A stretch of DNA of 64,000 nt. It comes from an uncultured Spirochaetales bacterium (GTDB lineage Bacteria; Spirochaetota; Spirochaetia; Sphaerochaetales; Sphaerochaetaceae). The DNA lies in NCBI GenBank assembly GCA_949299185.1, contig CASFZR010000001.1:1-64000 (forward strand), read 5' to 3'. Under the pieces are notes generated by a model that did no database searches, had not been told where the DNA came from, and worked only from the letters and a program-made list of their open reading frames with translations. Shown in pieces: positions 45,108 to 54,025 of this stretch; the stretch's first letter is position 1; every line of letters starts with the position of its first letter. The translations under genes and the position numbers were made by a program.

Positions 45108-45767
45108 ATGATAAACGTAGGCAACGACTGGCAGCCGCTCTTCGATATCGAGCAGGTGAAGCCTTACTATCTTGAACTCAGGCAGTTCCTGAAGCATGAG
45201 TATTCGACGAAGACCGTCTATCCACCCATGAATGAGATCTTCGCGGCCTTCCGCCTGACTCCCTTCGCCGAGACCAAGGTGGTTATCGTCGGTCAGGATC
45301 CATACCACGAGGCAGGACAGGCCATGGGCCTTTCCTTCTCCGTGCATGAGGACGTTGCGGAGCCTCCATCGCTTGAGAACATCCATCAGGAGATCATCAA
45401 TGAGGGTGTGGAGCAGGGCCCGTGGTCGCGTGACCTGACGCGCTGGGCCAGGCAGGGCGTGCTTCTCCTGAACAGCACGCTTACCGTCGTCGCGCACCGG
45501 GCCGCCTCCCATTCAGGAAAGGGGTGGGAGATCTTCACCGATAATGCGATAAGGGCGCTTGGCTCGGATGAGAGGCCCAAGGTCTTCCTCCTCTGGGGCA
45601 GCTACGCCAGGAGCAAGAAGGCCTTGATCTCTAATCCTGCCCACCTGATCCTCGAGTCGGCCCATCCCAGTCCGTTGAGCGCCTACCGGGGCTTCTTCGG
45701 CAACGGCCACTTCAAGGCCTGCAACGACTTCCTCCGCAAGACCGGTCAGGCGCCGATAATCTGGTAG
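45108..45767 (+). CDS. ung: Uracil-DNA glycosylase, family 1
   Basis: A 219-residue UDG that removes uracil from DNA in base excision repair. The catalytic water-activating loop GQDPYH holds Asp 64; the minor-groove loop HPSPLSAYRGF holds His 186; LLLNSTLTV is the uracil-pocket Asn strand. Length matches the family. There is no Shine-Dalgarno; a promoter ends six bases before the ATG. Confidence 0.97.
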   Translation: MINVGNDWQPLFDIEQVKPYYLELRQFLKHEYSTKTVYPPMNEIFAAFRLTPFAETKVVIVGQDPYHEAGQAMGLSFSVHEDVAEPPSLENIHQEIINEGVEQGPWSRDLTRWARQGVLLLNSTLTVVAHRAASHSGKGWEIFTDNAIRALGSDERPKVFLLWGSYARSKKALISNPAHLILESAHPSPLSAYRGFFGNGHFKACNDFLRKTGQAPIIW

Positions 45768-45786
45768 CGATAAGGCCCTTGCCTTA

Positions 45787-45814
45787 TTGCAAGAGGTGCT
45801 GTCCTGGCTATAAT
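45787..45814 (+). promoter_or_regulatory. Leaderless-type promoter of the second MATE gene
   Basis: TTGCAA (45787-45792), 16-base spacer, perfect TATAAT (45809-45814), then six bases to ATG 45821. Confidence 0.72.
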
Positions 45815-45820
45815 CGGGCT

Positions 45821-47155
45821 ATGTCTGATAAAGGGGTCGTCGATTTCTCCACAGGATCAATAGCGGGAAAGCTCATCGCGTTCATGCTGCCGCTGCTGCT
45901 GGGCAATCTCTTCCAGCAGCTTTACAATGCCGCGGATACGCTTATCGTGGGGAACTTCCTCGGCCCTGACGCGCTTGCCGCCGTCTCCTCCTCGGGTTCC
46001 CTGATATTCATGATGGTGGGATTCTTCAATGGCATGGCTGTCGGTGCCGGCGTGGTGATATCACGCGCATATGGTGCGGGCGACAGGGACAGGCTCAAGA
46101 GGGCGATATCCTCCGATATAGTGTTCGGCATCCTCGCAGGCCTGGCGATCACGCTCTTCGCGGTCCTCTTCACTCCCTCGATACTCCGCTGGATCTCCAC
46201 CCCTGATTCCCTTCTGCCGATAAGCGCGGCATATTTCCGTATCTACTCTGCTGGGATATTCTTCTCCGTCATGTACAACGTGCTGATGGGGGTAATGAAC
46301 GCCTTGGGAGATAGCCGCCATCCGCTCTACTATCTCATCATCTCATCCCTGATAAACATCGTCCTGGACCTTCTTTTCGTGGGAGTACTTGGAATGGGTG
46401 TAGGGTCGGCCGCGCTTGCCACGATAGTCTCTCAGGCCGCAAGCTCCCTGCTATGCCTCCGTCATCTCATCAAGGGTGTCGGAGATGTGTCTCTCGACGT
46501 AAGGGCGATAAGGCTTGATGCGCGGGAGCTGAGATCCATAATCCGCTTCGGCCTGCCTTCCGGTATGCAGAACTCGATAGTGGGCTTTGCCAATACCGTG
46601 ATCCAGGCCTCCGTCAATGGCTTTCCCGCCGCTGCTATCGCAGGGTTCGGTGTCTATGCCAAGATCGAGGGCTTCGTACTGCTCCCCATAACATCGTTCT
46701 CCCTTGCCTTCACCACGTTCATAGCGCAGATGACGGGATCCGGCGATCTCAGGAGGGCGAGGAGGGGAGCCTTGGAGGGCATGGCGATGAACCTAGCCGT
46801 GGCGGAGCTTGTAGGGGCCGTTCTCTTTGTCTCCGCGCCGTTCCTTGTGGGCCTCTTTACCTCGGATGAGGCCGTGATAGCCTATGGCGTGAGGCAGGCG
46901 AGGATAGAGGCGTTCTTCTACTTCCTCGTCGCCATCTCGCATGGAAGCGCCGGTATGCTCAGGGGGGCAGGCAAGGCCTTCGTCCCCATGCTCGTGATGC
47001 TGCTTTCCTGGTGCGTCATACGCGTGATATACGTCCGCGTGATGCTCTCCTTCCATCATGATATCCTCGTGATCTACTCAGCCTATCCCCTGACATGGCT
47101 CGTGTCCTCGCTGATCTTCATCGCATACCTGTCCAGGAGAAGGTGGCTTAGGTGA
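45821..47155 (+). CDS. MATE-family efflux transporter
   Basis: A 444-residue MATE transporter (DinF/NorM-like), 12 predicted spans: LIAFMLPLLLGNLFQQLYNAADTLIVGNFLG opens the first half and LPSGMQNSIVGFANTVIQASVNGFP the second. ATG 45821 is chosen because a promoter -10 ends six bases before it; an upstream in-frame TTG would start inside the promoter. It is only loosely similar to the MATE at 34758 and has no adjacent dedicated regulator. Confidence 0.92.
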   Translation: MSDKGVVDFSTGSIAGKLIAFMLPLLLGNLFQQLYNAADTLIVGNFLGPDALAAVSSSGSLIFMMVGFFNGMAVGAGVVISRAYGAGDRDRLKRAISSDIVFGILAGLAITLFAVLFTPSILRWISTPDSLLPISAAYFRIYSAGIFFSVMYNVLMGVMNALGDSRHPLYYLIISSLINIVLDLLFVGVLGMGVGSAALATIVSQAASSLLCLRHLIKGVGDVSLDVRAIRLDARELRSIIRFGLPSGMQNSIVGFANTVIQASVNGFPAAAIAGFGVYAKIEGFVLLPITSFSLAFTTFIAQMTGSGDLRRARRGALEGMAMNLAVAELVGAVLFVSAPFLVGLFTSDEAVIAYGVRQARIEAFFYFLVAISHGSAGMLRGAGKAFVPMLVMLLSWCVIRVIYVRVMLSFHHDILVIYSAYPLTWLVSSLIFIAYLSRRRWLR

Positions 47156-47180
47156 TTCCAATTTTTTGGAGAGATTTTCC

Positions 47181-47208
47181 TTGCATTATCTGATATCAGT
47201 GATAAACT
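47181..47208 (+). promoter_or_regulatory. Promoter with palindrome before the lacI-type gene
   Basis: TTGCAT (47181-47186), 16-base spacer and TAAACT (47203-47208). The spacer contains the perfect palindrome CTGATATCAG (47190-47199) within TTATC...GATAA, a likely operator for the regulator it precedes. Confidence 0.5.
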
Positions 47209-47252
47209 AGCCATTGGATAAGGAAATAATCCTATCCAAAAAGTTGGAGACG

Positions 47253-48266
47253 ATGGCTGGAGTAACGCTTAGGGAAATCGCAGAGAGAAGCGGCGTGTCG
47301 GTATCTACGGTATCACGGATACTCTCTGGCGATATGTCCCGCAAGCCTAGCGAGGAGACGGCAAGCCGCGTGCTTCAGACGGCACAGGAGCTTGGATACA
47401 TAGAGAGCCGTACCAAGCGTATCAGGACAGCGCGCCCCCTGATCAATCTCCGTACCGTCTTCCTCTCTGATCATGAGAGCATCGCGATGGAGTTCTTCCA
47501 GGGCATACTCTCCGGCATCGAGAAGGAGATAGCACGGCTCTCCGATGAGTATAATATCTCGCACGCTGTGATCTCATCCTCAGACACATCATTCCCTGCG
47601 CTTCTTGAAGGCGCCGATGCCGCGATAATACTCGGCCGCGGCTCCGATGAGATAATATCGATGATACGGACTATGGTCCCGCTGCAGATATATGCAGGGC
47701 TTAACAGCATCGGTGATATGGATGAGGTGATATCCGACGCGAAGGCCGGCATGGCCGATGCCGTGCGCTATCTATGGAGAAAAGGATGCAGGCGCATCGC
47801 GTACATAGGACCGGCAGACAGGAGCGGGGCGATCCTCAACGAGCATAGGTTCCTAGGTTTCCTTGATGGGCTGGACAGCATCGGCATCGATCGTTCGTCT
47901 GCCCTTTACGAGAGCATCCATCTCTCCTCGCAGGATGGCTATGAGGGGATGCTGAGGCTCCTTGATAGGGCGATCCCGGATGGGGTGGTCGCCGCTAATG
48001 ATAATGCCGCGATAGGCGCTCTGAGGGCGTTGAAGGAGAGGGGGATTGACGTTCCCGGAAAGGTGATGCTCACAGGCTTCGATAACTCCGAGGCCTCTGC
48101 ATTCCTTGAGCCGTCCCTGACGACATTCGCCGTCGAGACAGGGGAGCTTGGACGCTTCGCCGCCAAGATCATCGTCGACAGGTGCCTGAATCCACGTTCG
48201 TGCCATATACGCATAAGCATCCCGTATCGTCTGATCGAAAGAGAATCCACGGAGGTTAGGAATTGA
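47253..48266 (+). CDS. LacI-family transcriptional regulator
   Basis: A 337-residue LacI regulator: N-terminal helix-turn-helix (VTLREIAERSGVSVSTVSRIL, residues 4-24) with hinge, then a sugar-binding-protein-like effector domain. The start is ATG 47253 with GGAG just before; an upstream TTG has no ribosome site. Its stop overlaps the next gene's TTG start, so regulator and enzymes are translated as one coupled unit, and the effector is probably a sugar or sugar phosphate handled by the operon. Confidence 0.93.
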   Translation: MAGVTLREIAERSGVSVSTVSRILSGDMSRKPSEETASRVLQTAQELGYIESRTKRIRTARPLINLRTVFLSDHESIAMEFFQGILSGIEKEIARLSDEYNISHAVISSSDTSFPALLEGADAAIILGRGSDEIISMIRTMVPLQIYAGLNSIGDMDEVISDAKAGMADAVRYLWRKGCRRIAYIGPADRSGAILNEHRFLGFLDGLDSIGIDRSSALYESIHLSSQDGYEGMLRLLDRAIPDGVVAANDNAAIGALRALKERGIDVPGKVMLTGFDNSEASAFLEPSLTTFAVETGELGRFAAKIIVDRCLNPRSCHIRISIPYRLIERESTEVRN

Positions 48267-49435
48267 GGAATATCGTATTCATCCATGGCGGCGGTCCGAC
48301 TGCCGTAATAAACGCATCCCTTGCAGGCTCGCTGAGGGAATTGCGGGATCAGGGCTTCTCAGGCCGTATCTATGGAGCGAGGTTCGGTGTCGCCGGACTC
48401 CTGAAGCAGGAAGTGGTTGATCTGGGAAGGCTCTCTGATGAGGAGCTTGATGCCCTGGAGCATACCCCGGGTTCTGCCCTAGGCACGGGGCGTGATCATC
48501 TTGAGCCAGAGGATTACCTTAAGCTGCGTAACGCGCTCTCCCAGCTTGATGCGGCATACTGCGTCATGACCGGCGGTAATGGCACGATGGATACATGCCG
48601 TCGCCTTGCCTTCGCCTGCGATACTGCCGGCATAACGGTGGTGGGCACGCCGAAGACGATGGACAATGATCTCTCTGTCACCGATCACAGCCCTGGGTTC
48701 GGTTCCGCTGCGAGGTATATCGCTGCATCCGTGCGCGAGGCCGTGGCGGATGTGGAGGGACTCCCGATCCACGCTGTCGTGATCGAGGCCTTCGGACGCG
48801 ATGCCGGATGGATAACCGCGGCATCCGCGCTCTCCCGTCTCTACGGCTCTGCCGGTCCTGATATGATCCTCCCACCGGAGGTACCATTCGATGAGGAGCG
48901 CTTCATCGAGCGCGTCGATGAGCTTCGCCGGTCGAAGGGCGGCATCGTGATAGTCGCGAGCGAGGGGCTCCGGGACAGGGAAGGGAAGCCGATCGTAGAG
49001 CCTATCTTCCAGACAGACAGGAGCGTCTATTTCGGCGATGTCTCGTCCCATCTTGCCTCCCTGATCGTCAGGAGGCTTGGCTACAAGGCCCGTTCGGAGA
49101 AGCCCGGCATCCTTGGCCGTGCCTCGATCGCCTGGCAGAGCGATATCGACAGGGCCGAGGCCGTGGAGTGCGGAAGGGCCTCTGTAAGGGCAGTGCTTTC
49201 CGGGCGCACCGCCTCGATGAGCATCATTCGCCGTATCTCTGACGATCCATATAGGACAGAGACGGCAGTGGAGGATATCTCGGATGAGATACTGGAGGCT
49301 AGGACGCTTCCTGAAGGATATTACGATGCAGAGCGCTTCGATGTAAGCGACTCATTCATAGGCTATGCATCCCCCCTTATCGGGGACATAGGGCCGAGGT
49401 TCATCTCGTTCAAGGGAAAGGAGGAGAGATTATGA
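48263..49435 (+). CDS. PFK-family phosphofructokinase-like enzyme
   Basis: A 390-residue member of the ATP/PPi phosphofructokinase family: IHGGGPTAVINASLAG, VVGTPKTMDNDL (catalytic Asp, preceded by Lys as in many PPi-type members), FGRDAGWITAASAL, and PGILGRASIAWQSDIDR. The metal-binding loop reads TGGNGTMDT with Asn 106 where Asp is usual. It may phosphorylate fructose-6-phosphate or another ketose phosphate such as tagatose-6-phosphate. It starts at TTG 48263 (GGAGG seven bases before) and overlaps its neighbours on both sides. Confidence 0.86.
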   Translation: MRNIVFIHGGGPTAVINASLAGSLRELRDQGFSGRIYGARFGVAGLLKQEVVDLGRLSDEELDALEHTPGSALGTGRDHLEPEDYLKLRNALSQLDAAYCVMTGGNGTMDTCRRLAFACDTAGITVVGTPKTMDNDLSVTDHSPGFGSAARYIAASVREAVADVEGLPIHAVVIEAFGRDAGWITAASALSRLYGSAGPDMILPPEVPFDEERFIERVDELRRSKGGIVIVASEGLRDREGKPIVEPIFQTDRSVYFGDVSSHLASLIVRRLGYKARSEKPGILGRASIAWQSDIDRAEAVECGRASVRAVLSGRTASMSIIRRISDDPYRTETAVEDISDEILEARTLPEGYYDAERFDVSDSFIGYASPLIGDIGPRFISFKGKEERL

Positions 49436-50250
49436 GCTATTATTCTGCAGAGGGGCAGGAACTCCACAAGGGAAGGATCCCGGTGAAGCTCCTGGGGGAC
49501 AGCGGCGAGGTCTTCTATGAACTCGCGCTTGAGATGGTAAGGATCATCGAGGAGAATAATGCTAAGGGCGAGAGGACGGTATTCATCGTTCCAGTAGGCC
49601 CCGTGGGACAGTACCCCATATTCGTGCGTCTGGTAAAGGAGCGCGGCCTTTCGCTCCGCGACTGTACCTTCATCAACATGGATGAGTACCTTACCGATGA
49701 CAGGAAGTGGGTCTCCAAGGATCATATCCTCTCATTCCGCGGCTTCATGGAGCGTTCTGTCTACTCGCAGCTCCCGGAGAGCCTCAACGTGCTTCCGGAG
49801 AACAGGGTGTTCCCCGATCCAGAGGATCCTGGGAAGATCGGCCGTGTCATAGCGGAGCTTGGCAAGGTCGATGCCGCGTTCGGTGGCATCGGCATAAACG
49901 GGCACCTTGCCTTCAATGAGGCGGAGGAGGTGAGTGCCGAGGAGTTCGCGACGCGCGAGACGAGGGTGATAGAGATGAGCCGTGAGACGAGGACGGCCAA
50001 TGCGATCGGGGACCTTGGCGGAGCCATCGATGCGATGCCTCTCTATGCGGTGACGATCGGCATGAAGGAGATCCTCTCGGCGAGGAAGATAAGGCTCGGC
50101 GTGTTCCGTCCATGGCACAGGGCCGTGCTGCGTCAGGCGCTCTTCTCGGAGCCTTCCGGACACTTCCCTGTCACGCTGCTGCAGGGCCATCCGGATGCGA
50201 TGATAATTTCCAATAACGTGGCCTCGGCGGCCGCTTTCAAGGAGGAATAG
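49432..50250 (+). CDS. NagB-like sugar-phosphate isomerase/deaminase
   Basis: A 272-residue protein of the glucosamine-6-phosphate deaminase / 6-phosphogluconolactonase fold. FINMDEYL and FGGIGINGHLAFNEA are the NagB-type catalytic blocks (classical GIGPDGHIAFNEP), with the His retained. The first loop, normally P-T-G-S-T-P, reads PVGPVGQYP, so phosphate or substrate binding differs. NagB enzymes turn amino-sugar phosphates into ketose phosphates plus ammonia. Overlaps the PFK-like gene by four bases. Confidence 0.8.
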   Translation: MSYYSAEGQELHKGRIPVKLLGDSGEVFYELALEMVRIIEENNAKGERTVFIVPVGPVGQYPIFVRLVKERGLSLRDCTFINMDEYLTDDRKWVSKDHILSFRGFMERSVYSQLPESLNVLPENRVFPDPEDPGKIGRVIAELGKVDAAFGGIGINGHLAFNEAEEVSAEEFATRETRVIEMSRETRTANAIGDLGGAIDAMPLYAVTIGMKEILSARKIRLGVFRPWHRAVLRQALFSEPSGHFPVTLLQGHPDAMIISNNVASAAAFKEE

Positions 50251-50251
50251 G

Positions 50252-51406
50252 ATGCTGATACCGCTTCGTCCGATACTGGACGCTACAGAGAGATATGACT
50301 ATGCGCAGGGGGCCTTCAATGTGAATGCCGTCTGCCAGGCCAAGGCCGTCATAGAGGTTCATGAGATGTTCCGCTCTCCAGCGATACTGCAGGGGGCAGA
50401 TCTTGCCAATGGCTTCATGGGAGGACGTACCGATTTCATGAACGCTACCGTCGAGGATAAGATAAAGGGAGCGAGGAACATCGCGGACGCAGTAAGGCGC
50501 TTCGCCGTCGATTCCCCGATTCCTGTAGCGCTTCATCTCGATCATGGCCGCGACTTCGCGAGCGTGAAGGCTGCCATCGATGGCGGCTATACCTCCGTGA
50601 TGATCGATGGCTCATCGCTTCCGCTGGAGGAGAACATCGAGCTGACGAGGGAAGTCGTGAAGTATGCCCATGAGCGCGGCGTGAGCGTCGAGGGAGAGCT
50701 TGGAGTGCTTGCAGGTGTGGAGGATCATGTATTCGCAGCAGGCTCTACCTATACCAATCCCCTTGATGCCATCCGCTTCTTCAAGGCGACGAAGGTCGAC
50801 GCGCTTGCCATCAGCTATGGAACGATGCACGGGGCGAATAAGGGAGCCCATCCTGCGGTGCGTAAGGAAATCGCGATAGCCGTCAAGGAGTGCATGCTCC
50901 ATGAGGGCATAAAGGGGACGCTTGTTTCCCATGGCTCTTCCACCGTTCCTCAGTATATCGTCGAGGAGATCAATGCCCTCGGCGGGGATATAAAGGGTGC
51001 GAACGGCATACCGCTTGAGCAGCTTATCGAGGTATCGCACTGCGGTATCGGAAAGATCAACGTCGATACCGATATCCGCCTTGCGGTGACGAGGAACATC
51101 CGTGAGTACTTCGTGAATAACCCCGCGGCCAGGAGCGATGAGAGGATCAACGCCATCTGGTATCTGATGGAGTCCAATCCGCAGGCCTTCGATCCGCGCT
51201 TCTACCTGCCTCCTATCATGGATACCGTGATGTATGGGGATATCCCGAACGAGGCGGTCGAGAGGATCACGAAGCTCATCGAGGCTGGCGTGAAGGAGGT
51301 CGTCGGCAAGCTCGTTGTCGATTTCGGCCAGGTCGGCAAGGCCCCGAAGGTGGAGCTGAAGACGCTGGATGAGATGGCTGAGATCTATCGTAAGGAGGGA
51401 ATCTGA
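50252..51406 (+). CDS. Class II ketose-bisphosphate aldolase (fructose/tagatose type)
   Basis: A 384-residue zinc-dependent aldolase: ALHLDHGRDFASVKAAIDGG (Asp 97, zinc His 98), VSVEGELGVLAGVEDHVF, DALAISYGTMHGA (second zinc His), TLVSHGSSTVP (third). It splits a ketose 1,6-bisphosphate into DHAP and an aldehyde phosphate. It is longer than GatY (about 285 residues) and near the larger FBA forms. AAGGAGG precedes ATG 50252; its stop overlaps the next start as TGATG. Confidence 0.9.
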   Translation: MLIPLRPILDATERYDYAQGAFNVNAVCQAKAVIEVHEMFRSPAILQGADLANGFMGGRTDFMNATVEDKIKGARNIADAVRRFAVDSPIPVALHLDHGRDFASVKAAIDGGYTSVMIDGSSLPLEENIELTREVVKYAHERGVSVEGELGVLAGVEDHVFAAGSTYTNPLDAIRFFKATKVDALAISYGTMHGANKGAHPAVRKEIAIAVKECMLHEGIKGTLVSHGSSTVPQYIVEEINALGGDIKGANGIPLEQLIEVSHCGIGKINVDTDIRLAVTRNIREYFVNNPAARSDERINAIWYLMESNPQAFDPRFYLPPIMDTVMYGDIPNEAVERITKLIEAGVKEVVGKLVVDFGQVGKAPKVELKTLDEMAEIYRKEGI

Positions 51407-52251
51407 TGCAGCATATATACGTCAATTTCAAGCGTTTTGACGTTCCTGCCTCCATGGGGGGCGTGAATAGGCTTTCGGATGCCAAGGATTATGCCAGCAC
51501 GATCGTCAAGGCCGTATGTCCCGATTTAAAGGCGTTTGCCGGTAAGGCCGAGTTCGTCCATTTCTATCCGGAGTCGCTCCTTCCGAGCGCGATCGAGGGC
51601 GCGGATCCCTCCATACTCTCGATAGGATGCCAGGGCGTGTATAGGGCCGATGTCGCGCCGGGCGGCAATTTCGGGGCGTTCACGACCAATCGTCCTGCCG
51701 CTGCGATGGCAGCTATCGGATGCACCCATACGATCATAGGCCACTGCGAGGAGCGTAACGATAAGAATGAGCTGCTTGCAATCGGTGGCTGCACTGACCG
51801 TACGAAGGTCAATGAGATCCTCAACAAGGAGGTCCTTGCGGCCCAGAAGCGCTCTCTTTCGGTCCTTTACTGCGTGGGTGAGAAGGATACGGAGCTTGAT
51901 GCGTGGGATAGCGTAATCCGCGAGCAGCTAGAGATCGGGCTGCAGGATGCCGATCTTTCGAAGGTGGTCATCGGCTACGAGCCTGTCTGGTCGATAGGGC
52001 CTGGAAAGACCCCGGCTGGCAAGGAGTATATCGAGAAGGTAGCAAGGCTCGTGAAGAAGACCCTCGGCGATGTTCCGGTGGTCTATGGCGGTGGGCTGAA
52101 GGAGGAGAATGCGGCAATGCTCTCCTCGATAGACGAGATCGATGGAGGCCTGATCGCGCTGACGCGCTTTTCTGGAGAGATCGGGTTCTATCCCGAGGAG
52201 TATCTGAGGATAGTCGAGCTTTATATGAATGGAAAAGGAGGAAAGGCATGA
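51406..52251 (+). CDS. tpiA: Triose-phosphate isomerase
   Basis: A 281-residue TPI interconverting DHAP and glyceraldehyde-3-phosphate. Residues line up with the canonical set: Asn 7/Lys 9 (VNFK), His 113 in IIGHCEERN, Glu 192 in IGYEPVWSIGPGKT and the phosphate-binding YGGGL loop. IGHC replaces the common IGHS. It may be a second, operon-dedicated isozyme in the genome. Overlaps the LarA-like gene by four bases. Confidence 0.9.
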   Translation: MQHIYVNFKRFDVPASMGGVNRLSDAKDYASTIVKAVCPDLKAFAGKAEFVHFYPESLLPSAIEGADPSILSIGCQGVYRADVAPGGNFGAFTTNRPAAAMAAIGCTHTIIGHCEERNDKNELLAIGGCTDRTKVNEILNKEVLAAQKRSLSVLYCVGEKDTELDAWDSVIREQLEIGLQDADLSKVVIGYEPVWSIGPGKTPAGKEYIEKVARLVKKTLGDVPVVYGGGLKEENAAMLSSIDEIDGGLIALTRFSGEIGFYPEEYLRIVELYMNGKGGKA

Positions 52252-53684
52252 AGCTTGAATTCGAATATGGACAGGGTAAGATGAGCGCGGTCCTTCCGGA
52301 CACGACCGATATATTCATCCCGGGTGAGACCGTTCCTGATCCGCCGCATATCCCTGAGGATAGGCTGGAGGAGGAGACGCTGAAGTCGATACGCAATCCT
52401 ATAGGCATGGAGAGGCTTGATCAGCTTGCCCATAAAGGAAGCAAGGTCACCATCGTCTTCCCCGACAGGGTCAAGGGCGGCGAGCAGGCTACAAGCCACC
52501 GCAAGATATCCATCCGCCTCATACTTCAGGAGCTGTATAAGGCCGGTGTGGAGAAGAAGGATATCCTTCTCATCTGCTCGAACGGGCTGCATAGGAAGAA
52601 CACCGTCGAGGAGATCAGGAATGTCCTTGGCGATGAGCTGTTCTCGCAGTTCTATCCGACGCACCAGATCATAAACCATGACAGCGAGGATTACGATCAC
52701 CTTGTGGATCTCGGAACGACAGACAGGGGAGATCCGGTCCTGATGAACAAGTATGTGTATGACTCCGATGTCGCTATCCTCATCGGTCATGTGCAGGGCA
52801 ATCCCTATGGAGGATACTCCGGTGGCTACAAGCATTGCGCGACAGGCATAACGCACTGGAGGAGCATAGCCTCCCATCATGTCCCTGAGGTCATGCATCG
52901 GCCTGACTTCACGCCAGTATCAGGAGAGTCTCTCATGCGCACGAAGTTCAATGAGATTGGCATGCACATGGAGAAGATGATGGGCAAGAAGTTCTTTTGC
53001 TGTGATGCCGTGCTTGATACCAGGAGCCGTCAGATCTCGATATGGTCAGGATATGCGAAGGAGATGATGCCTCTCTCGTGGGTCGATGCCGATAAGCGTA
53101 CCTATGTCCATTGGGCTAAGAAGAAGTATGACGTGCTTGTCTTCGGCATGCCGCAGTTCTTCCATTATGGCGAGGGCATGGGGACCAATCCGATAATGCT
53201 CATGCAGGCTATAAGCGCGCAGGTGGTAAGGCACAAGAGGATCATGAGCGACAGATGCGTGATCATCTGCTCATCCCTCTGCAATGGCTATTTCCACGAT
53301 GAGCTATGGCCTTATACGCGGCAGATGTATGAGGATTTCCAGCATGACAGGATGAATACCCTTCCGGATATGAATAGGCTGGGGGAGTACTATGCCACGA
53401 ATGAGGAGTATATCAGGAAGTATAGGTATACCAATGCCTTCCATCCGTTCCACGGATTCTCGATGATAAGCTCTGCGCATATCGCGGAGATGAACACTGC
53501 CGCAATCTATATCGTGGGAGCGCAGGACCCTGGTTATGCAAGAGGCATGGGAATGAAGACGAGGCCTACTTTCGAGAGCGCGCTTGAGGATGCCATGAAG
53601 AAGTATCTTCCGGAGAATCCCTCGATACTTGCTCTTCCTGAGACCTTCACGAGAGCCGCCGTGCATCTCTGCATGGCAGACTGA
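52248..53684 (+). CDS. LarA-family (nickel-pincer-type) enzyme of the sugar operon
   Basis: A 478-residue LarA-family protein. The cofactor Lys is K195 in PYGGYSGGYKHCATG, with a His seven residues ahead in IGHVQGN and His 210/211 in ASHHVPEV for nickel; NGLHRKNT matches the first active-site His. The N-terminal S-D-x-T-R loop is FPDRVKGG, so substrate specificity should differ from lactate racemase. Known relatives racemise or epimerise lactate, malate, gluconate-type and other 2-hydroxy acids. As the last gene of a sugar-phosphate operon it suggests a sugar acid is the entry compound. Confidence 0.84.
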   Translation: MKLEFEYGQGKMSAVLPDTTDIFIPGETVPDPPHIPEDRLEEETLKSIRNPIGMERLDQLAHKGSKVTIVFPDRVKGGEQATSHRKISIRLILQELYKAGVEKKDILLICSNGLHRKNTVEEIRNVLGDELFSQFYPTHQIINHDSEDYDHLVDLGTTDRGDPVLMNKYVYDSDVAILIGHVQGNPYGGYSGGYKHCATGITHWRSIASHHVPEVMHRPDFTPVSGESLMRTKFNEIGMHMEKMMGKKFFCCDAVLDTRSRQISIWSGYAKEMMPLSWVDADKRTYVHWAKKKYDVLVFGMPQFFHYGEGMGTNPIMLMQAISAQVVRHKRIMSDRCVIICSSLCNGYFHDELWPYTRQMYEDFQHDRMNTLPDMNRLGEYYATNEEYIRKYRYTNAFHPFHGFSMISSAHIAEMNTAAIYIVGAQDPGYARGMGMKTRPTFESALEDAMKKYLPENPSILALPETFTRAAVHLCMAD

Positions 53685-53722
53685 TAAGGAAGCGGGCCGG
53701 AGCGATCCGGCCCTGCTGCTCT

Positions 53723-54025
53723 CTAATTCCTGCTGTCCTGATAGAGCCTCGTGCTGCGGAGCCGTGGCAGTGAGAGGAAGGGGCGTATCACGTTCCATTC
53801 CTCTTCCGTGAGGTCCGAGAATCCCGCGCCCTTGTCCTTGGAGAGCTTCTCATGCTCCGCTTCAAGCCTCGCCCTTATCGATCTCAGGCAGTCGAGATCT
53901 TCCTTTCCCTTCGCTATATCTGTATCTAGCTTGGTGAATCTGCTCTTGGACTCTATGCTCGAAAGCCAGGCGCCTAGGATGATGCCTGCAATGATTCCAG
54001 CTGCCAGTATGATCAGCGTAAGCAT
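53723..54025 (-). CDS. Small membrane protein with coiled coil
   Basis: A 100-residue protein with one N-terminal span (LTLIILAAGIIAGIILGAWL) and a charged, probably coiled-coil segment (residues about 30-65) before a basic tail. AGGGAG precedes ATG 54025. It overlaps the previous small gene by 13 bases, which supports both as real. No family recognised. Confidence 0.6.
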   Translation of the reverse strand: MLTLIILAAGIIAGIILGAWLSSIESKSRFTKLDTDIAKGKEDLDCLRSIRARLEAEHEKLSKDKGAGFSDLTEEEWNVIRPFLSLPRLRSTRLYQDSRN

